Positions 26,101 through 32,100 of a DNA stretch of 64,000 bases are shown here, piece by piece; position 1 is the first letter of the stretch; every line of letters starts with the position of its first letter. The notes beneath the pieces are model-generated. The model made no database searches, was not told where the DNA came from, and saw only the letters and a program-made list of their open reading frames with translations. Origin of the DNA: Branchinecta lynchi (taxonomy: Eukaryota; Arthropoda; Branchiopoda; Anostraca; Branchinectidae). Location: assembly GCA_023053575.1 (NCBI GenBank), contig JAKZAP010000003.1, forward strand, positions 5,308,561-5,372,560, written 5' to 3'. Both the position numbers and the translations under genes were made by a program.

Positions 26101-29100
26101 ATTCTGCTGTACAATAGAAACATTATTCCAGCCTTGACGGCAAAAACCCAGAATTCTTGACGTCATGCGTAGTATCTACGGTAATTAGGGTGGAACGAAC
26201 TTATTGCAGTTTCGCATAAGGGCGTGATAGTAACATATATTTGACCTAGCTGCCCTTTCAGGTCATTTAACGCCGCTGAGCAAACATGCCAGGAATTCAT
26301 CTTTACCGGGTGTGGGGGTAACGCCAACAACTTCATCACCAAAGCCGAATGCGAGATGACCTGTCCTGACCTCGTGATGTGTCCGAAGCTACCAGACACT
26401 GCCGGGGAGATGTTTGTGTGCAGTCGCAGTGAAGTTTGTGAAGAAGAGGGCTGTCCTGATGAGGATGTCGTCTGCACAGTCGATCCCTGCACATGCGCAC
26501 CGGTGTATAGAAACCGAAAGGGTGAAAAGGTAAGGCCGATTTTCTAATTTCGAGGTGTGGCAGAAATGGTAGAAATTGAGGTAGTTTAACTTATTAGCCT
26601 TTCTCTTGTGACACCATCACCTTGATGGCGAAGTTTGTATTACAGATTTGGTGAAATGACCTACTAGCACAATGTTGGGTACTAATGACTGAGTCCGTTT
26701 ATCCGTTTCCTAAATCTGTGATTTAAGAACCTTGTAATTGTGATAGCCTTTGAATGTCCTTGTTGGGAACTAGATGGCACGTCAAGCTGTCCAGTATAAT
26801 TTTAAACAATGTTTATTTCAACGGCTATTTACAGATGTACAACAGCAGCACATGTAAAGCCAGATCCCTATAAATAATGAATCTGTGTTCTTTATAATTA
26901 ATAAATAAATTCGGTGTATAATAACGATACATACCTTAATTATTTGAATAATCCAATACACACCTTTATTAATTAAAGTATTTAGTCCGTCTTTCTCTTT
27001 ATGAGTGTATGATGGGTCATAAATAATTTAGTATTATTTAACTACTGTAATAACACGATAAGCTTTAATTTAATGAAGCCATTAATCTTGTTGAAGGCTG
27101 TCTATCCGCTTGCTACGCTTCGATCAAGCTTACTTTACTCCTTATCGTCAGACCAAACTGCTAGATGACGCGATTAATGGAAAGAAAGCGGAGAATAAAA
27201 ATAAGGCGTGATACGGAATCGGACGATTCCCAACGGTCCTATCTAGGCCAGTCTACCACAAACCCCTGATTTTGGGAAAGCCTGTGCCAAACGCTGGGTA
27301 TCCAGCGTTTGGCATACCCTATATTCAACGCTGGATACACCATGCCAAATGCTGGATACTTAAGCCCAGTAAAATATCGATGATTTGATTGAAGCTCAGA
27401 AATCTAACTAATCTATAGTGGGGTAGGTCAGGGTTAGGGTACCAACAGCTATCCAGCGTTAGGCATAGGCTATGCCAAACGTTGGATATACCTAGCGTTG
27501 GGCATAGGGTATCCAGAAATCAGGGGTTTGTGGCTGACCGTGCCGGGGCATCTCGCCACAAGACAACTCGCCACAGCGACAACTGGGAACCGACTACTCG
27601 CCACACCGACATCTCGCCGCAGTGACATCTTGCCACAGCGACAACCTGCCACACCGATAGCTCGCCACACAGATAACTGGCCACAGCGACAAGCCGCCAC
27701 ACAGACATCTTGCCACAGTGCGACATCTCGCCACATTTATAACATAAAGGGCTTTATTCAATTAATATTTATTCGAACAAAACTTTTAATGGAAGCAGAC
27801 AATTATGGCAAAGCCTCTCAATAAATCAATTGCACGGTTATGCCTAATGACAGTTCTTTCGATTCTCTTGTTAATCTTCAAGTATTGTCTCTTCGGCCGA
27901 GGGGGAGAGCATCCTGCCTTGATTCGGCCCCCGTCCGCCTTCTGCAAATTTTCTTCGGTCTTGAAACATTTCAGGCAAGGCCAAAGACTTGGATGTCTTG
28001 ATCCTATCAGCTGGTTAAAGCTAAGATGCCAACCTTCAATATTGTTACTGGTTCGAGGAAGATGCCCAGCTAATACTTCGGTCATGTTCCAAAGAGAAGG
28101 TGGGAAACGAGACTGTCTTCGAGCATTCCCACGTAATCTCCCGATGTAGTTGTCTTCAAAATAGTCTGTAACCCGGGACGTTTCTGATGGAAGTATCGTC
28201 AGCAACTCCTCGAAGACGTCTTCGACCTCGAGTGGTGGAGCGAATGTAAGGGCCGGTAACATGCGGAGTTGAAGAGCATATTCTTCGTCAGTGACGTAGT
28301 TGTGGTAGATCTGCGGGTCTGCTGGAATGTGACGAAAGATGCTGTGTCTGTAATACTTTAGTCTATTTTTTTTCTAAAACATTATTTTTGTGGCGAGTTG
28401 TCCCTGTGGCGAGTTGGTCGTGTGGCAAGTCGTCTCTGTGGCGAGTCGTCACTGTGGCAAATTGTCAGTGTGGCGAGTCTTCGGTGTGGCGATATGTCTG
28501 TGTGGCGACTTGTCGGTTCCCAGTTGTCGCTGTGGCGAGTTGTCTTGTGGCGAGTTGACATGGAGCCTATTAGCTATCATCATTATCATGAAAATATGGA
28601 GGAGTTGGCTAGACAGTGTGGAGCAGAGCAAAGTAACACTAGGGAGTAGCGCCAACAATTGACAAAATTGACCCACACTCGAATAGCAGTGGCACTAGCA
28701 CCACTAGCGATAGTGAATGTCACTACTGAAACACAATTTGTCGTGTACCAGTCCTGCTCGAATAAATAATGTATAATAAAATAAATATTTTGAACACTGC
28801 AAGAAAAGATACAACCTCCCCTGTTTCCTCGATGCGTGCAGACCGCATCTTAGCTTTACTAGAAATTTATAAATCCGCAAGTTTATTTCGCTTTAAACGC
28901 CGCAAACGTAGTGGGTGGTACTATGAGTATGGCCCGTTTGCGAAGCAAGGGAAGCATAGGTTTTGACGCTACTACCTAGTATTATTTTACTCAGTGCGGA
29001 GGAAGAAATATTTGGAAGCTGAAGCCTGGCTTTAACAAGAATTGAGGCATGGATGCTATAAGATGGTATGTTTTCAGGTTGAGTGTAAGCGCTATCATGA

Positions 29101-32100
29101 GGAAGAAGAACAATTCCTTAGCGACGCTGCTTCGAGTTCCGACATCCTTGCGCGAAGTGCCCAGACCCCTGCGCCAATGAAAGTCCTTCCTGCCGACGTA
29201 GTCACGGAGACGGAGGAGGAGAAACAAATCCGCGACAAGTCAAAGAGCGTTGAGACCGAAGTCATCAAAATGCACAACCCCGCTCAGGAGTTTATATCGC
29301 GGATGGGAGAAAAGAGTGCCGTTAAGCCTTTGAGGAAGAAGAAAGCGAAGTCAATGGCCTTACAAGATGTCAAGGTCGTCACTAGATGTCAGAAGATGCG
29401 ACAAAGGATGGCCGAAGAAAAGAGTTCGTTTGTGGTGGACTGCGATAAAAGCGGAAGGTGGGTATTTTACGGGGATATCTATAAAAATCACTTAAAACGG
29501 AAATGTCAGCTAGGATTTTCTTCATCGATATTTCGGCGATATATATGTTATATTCGTCCTCTTCAAGGTTCAAAAGAAACAAAAACGTGATTGTTTTTTT
29601 TCTTGATCAGCCAATGATCAGCTCTAAGATAATATAGCCAATTATCCCTCTAAGATATCTATGTCTATGAACGATTCAGTGACTGTCTACAGTTATTCGC
29701 CGCGGGAAAGCGCAGAAGCTTTCATGTTCAGCCAGTTCTTACAGCCCATCACTTATATGCAGAGGCTAACCCCGAAAATCTTGTTTTTTTTATTCTTTTG
29801 CAATGAATAGTCAGCTTGCCCTCAAACCTTATATCCTTCAGGGTTCCTGTTCAATCAAGGATGTTGGGGGCTAAAGCTCAACGCATTGAGCATTGGGTTT
29901 TCTTAAGTAAATACGTTCTGAATGAACGCAAATAATTCAAAATAGTTGCCGAGCGAGCGAAGCCTTGTCATGCAGGTTCCTAACCTTTATTGAAAGCGGA
30001 ACGTTACGTTTGCGTTCGACATGATTTCGGACGTGTGTAGACACCTAGTGCAGTGTCGATTCCCCAAGACGGTCCCATAATCATGATAGTGAACTAGTTA
30101 TCCAACAAATTACTGAGTTTTAGAAAATGTATGCGATTGTTGCCCACTTTCTTTGTTGTGTGACCTTTTTTCTGCGTTTTTTTTCTACTTTCTTTTTTTA
30201 CTCCATCATTTTCTCTTTCATGTATGAGGATATTTACATTACATTGCACGTGACAGAGTAAAAAAGGCGAAATATGGAAAATAAAGCAGAAAGAAAAAAA
30301 GAAAAAAATCCCATAATTTTAATAGGTGTCATTTTATTCATTTTTTTTTTATAGGTTTGCCCCAACTCAGTGTTACATGGGAACTCCTGCTGTGTGCTGG
30401 TGTGTTGATGAAAGTGGCAACCAGCTAAAGGACACTACTATGTTCATGAGTGGAAATAGGACATGCCATTATGTTCCCGTAAAGGCAGTCAGCGTCTCTC
30501 TGGCCATACCGATGCACAGAGGTAAGGAGAATCGCATATACGATGATGATAAAATTTTGCTACGCACTGGACAATAAAAGGGAAATAGTGCAGTATAAAA
30601 AACGGAAAGGCAAAATGTTATTTTGAATATTCGAAAGTTAGTCGAGTGTGGAAGATTAGATTTTACACCGGAGCTTCGTTTTTGTTGCAATAGCGCTGCC
30701 GCATCGCTGCTGCAGCACTTCTTTGCTTTTGCACTATATGCATTTTTGGATTCACTTTCTTCTTGGTTGAAGCGTCATCTGCAGCACCTTGCTGGGAAGC
30801 ACGGACTTGGTCGGTGAGCAAGTCTGTGGTTCTCGAGAAGCGCTGCCGTCTTCCTCGGAAGCACTGCAGTGCAAAAACGGATGTAGAAAGAATCAGTCCG
30901 GAATCGGCCGAGAAGTGGACCTGCAGCATGCAACAAAAACGAGGCTTTGGTTTCACCGTACGGATTCACTTTGACGAAAGATGAAGCCAGGCCTTTATAA
31001 CCTGATCTAAAATAATATCAGCTCATAGTTGTAACTTTACTTCCAAGTTTTCCAAACTTTGAGGCTTCTGGCATAATTCCGAGGTCCGACGCCCTGGACT
31101 TTTATTTCGGTCTGGCTCCGCCGTCCGGATTGACAAAAAATCCGGAATCAGGGAAAAATCTGGAAGATGATGTCCTTAAAGCACAACTCTGACTAGAAAT
31201 GATCTTTCCGCGGTAAAACCGTTCAGAAATTTCGTTTTCCGAAATACCGATACCTAACGCCCAAAGAAATTAGTAAAATTCTTGTTGGGGTTTGTCGACT
31301 CTATCCGGACTTCTCCGAAGCGGCGACTGGACGCAAAATATTTGAAAATTGTGTGTGCCGGGGTCAAAAAGTAGGAAAACTATCAAAAGGAAAAGAGTCC
31401 AAACCACAAGATGTCAGTCTGCCTACCTTCTACCTTCTTCTAGAAGGAAAAAAAACAACACGTTTTGATGCTTCTCATGCGCTTATTTTTTAAAGAATTG
31501 TCGGCGGACCTCTAGCTTTTGGCGAATTTTGCGCTCTGTGACTGACAAACTCGGCTCGGCCGAAAAAGCGCTAAAATCTCCTAGTTCAAAAGAAACAATG
31601 GTTAAGCGAGGATTTGTGAAGCTTATAATGCAATAGGGGAGTTACGGATGACAGAAAAGTAAGAATAAATAAGAGGGATACCTAAACCAGGCCTAAAATA
31701 ATCTAGTAGTAACTTTCATGGTACATTTCAGATGATCATCCAGAAACGGACTTGATTCAGAAGCAGATCGACTCCATGTTGTCAGAGCTTAACGCACAGA
31801 TTGAACTTAAAGCCGCAGGAATGAACAACGACCACATGGTTCGAGTGAACTTCACGCTGATTGGTGAAAACAAAATAGATGTTGCTGACTACCTCGAAGA
31901 AATGGTAGACCCAAACGTTTCTTTTTTTCTTCGTTTGTTTCTTATTCTTTTTTATCTTTTTTTACCACAAAGTCCTATGGTATTGTCGCGTTGACTTTTC
32001 TCTGCGGGATGTTGTTTTATGGTACAAATCACAGCCATACACAAATCCTCACATTTTGAGTATGCGGTGCCGTAACATCTGGGCATGCCCCAATGCATGA

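Noticed and set aside
30623..30984. Overlapping ORFs on both strands as a nested gene in intron 12
   Set aside because: They coincide with a GC-rich element bounded by inverted repeats; no frame is favoured.
31905..31994. Extension of exon m past 31904 (open frame continues with a Phe/Leu-rich stretch)
   Set aside because: The good donor at 31904 and the in-frame exon n with a clear transmembrane helix make the T-rich run intron, not a membrane segment.
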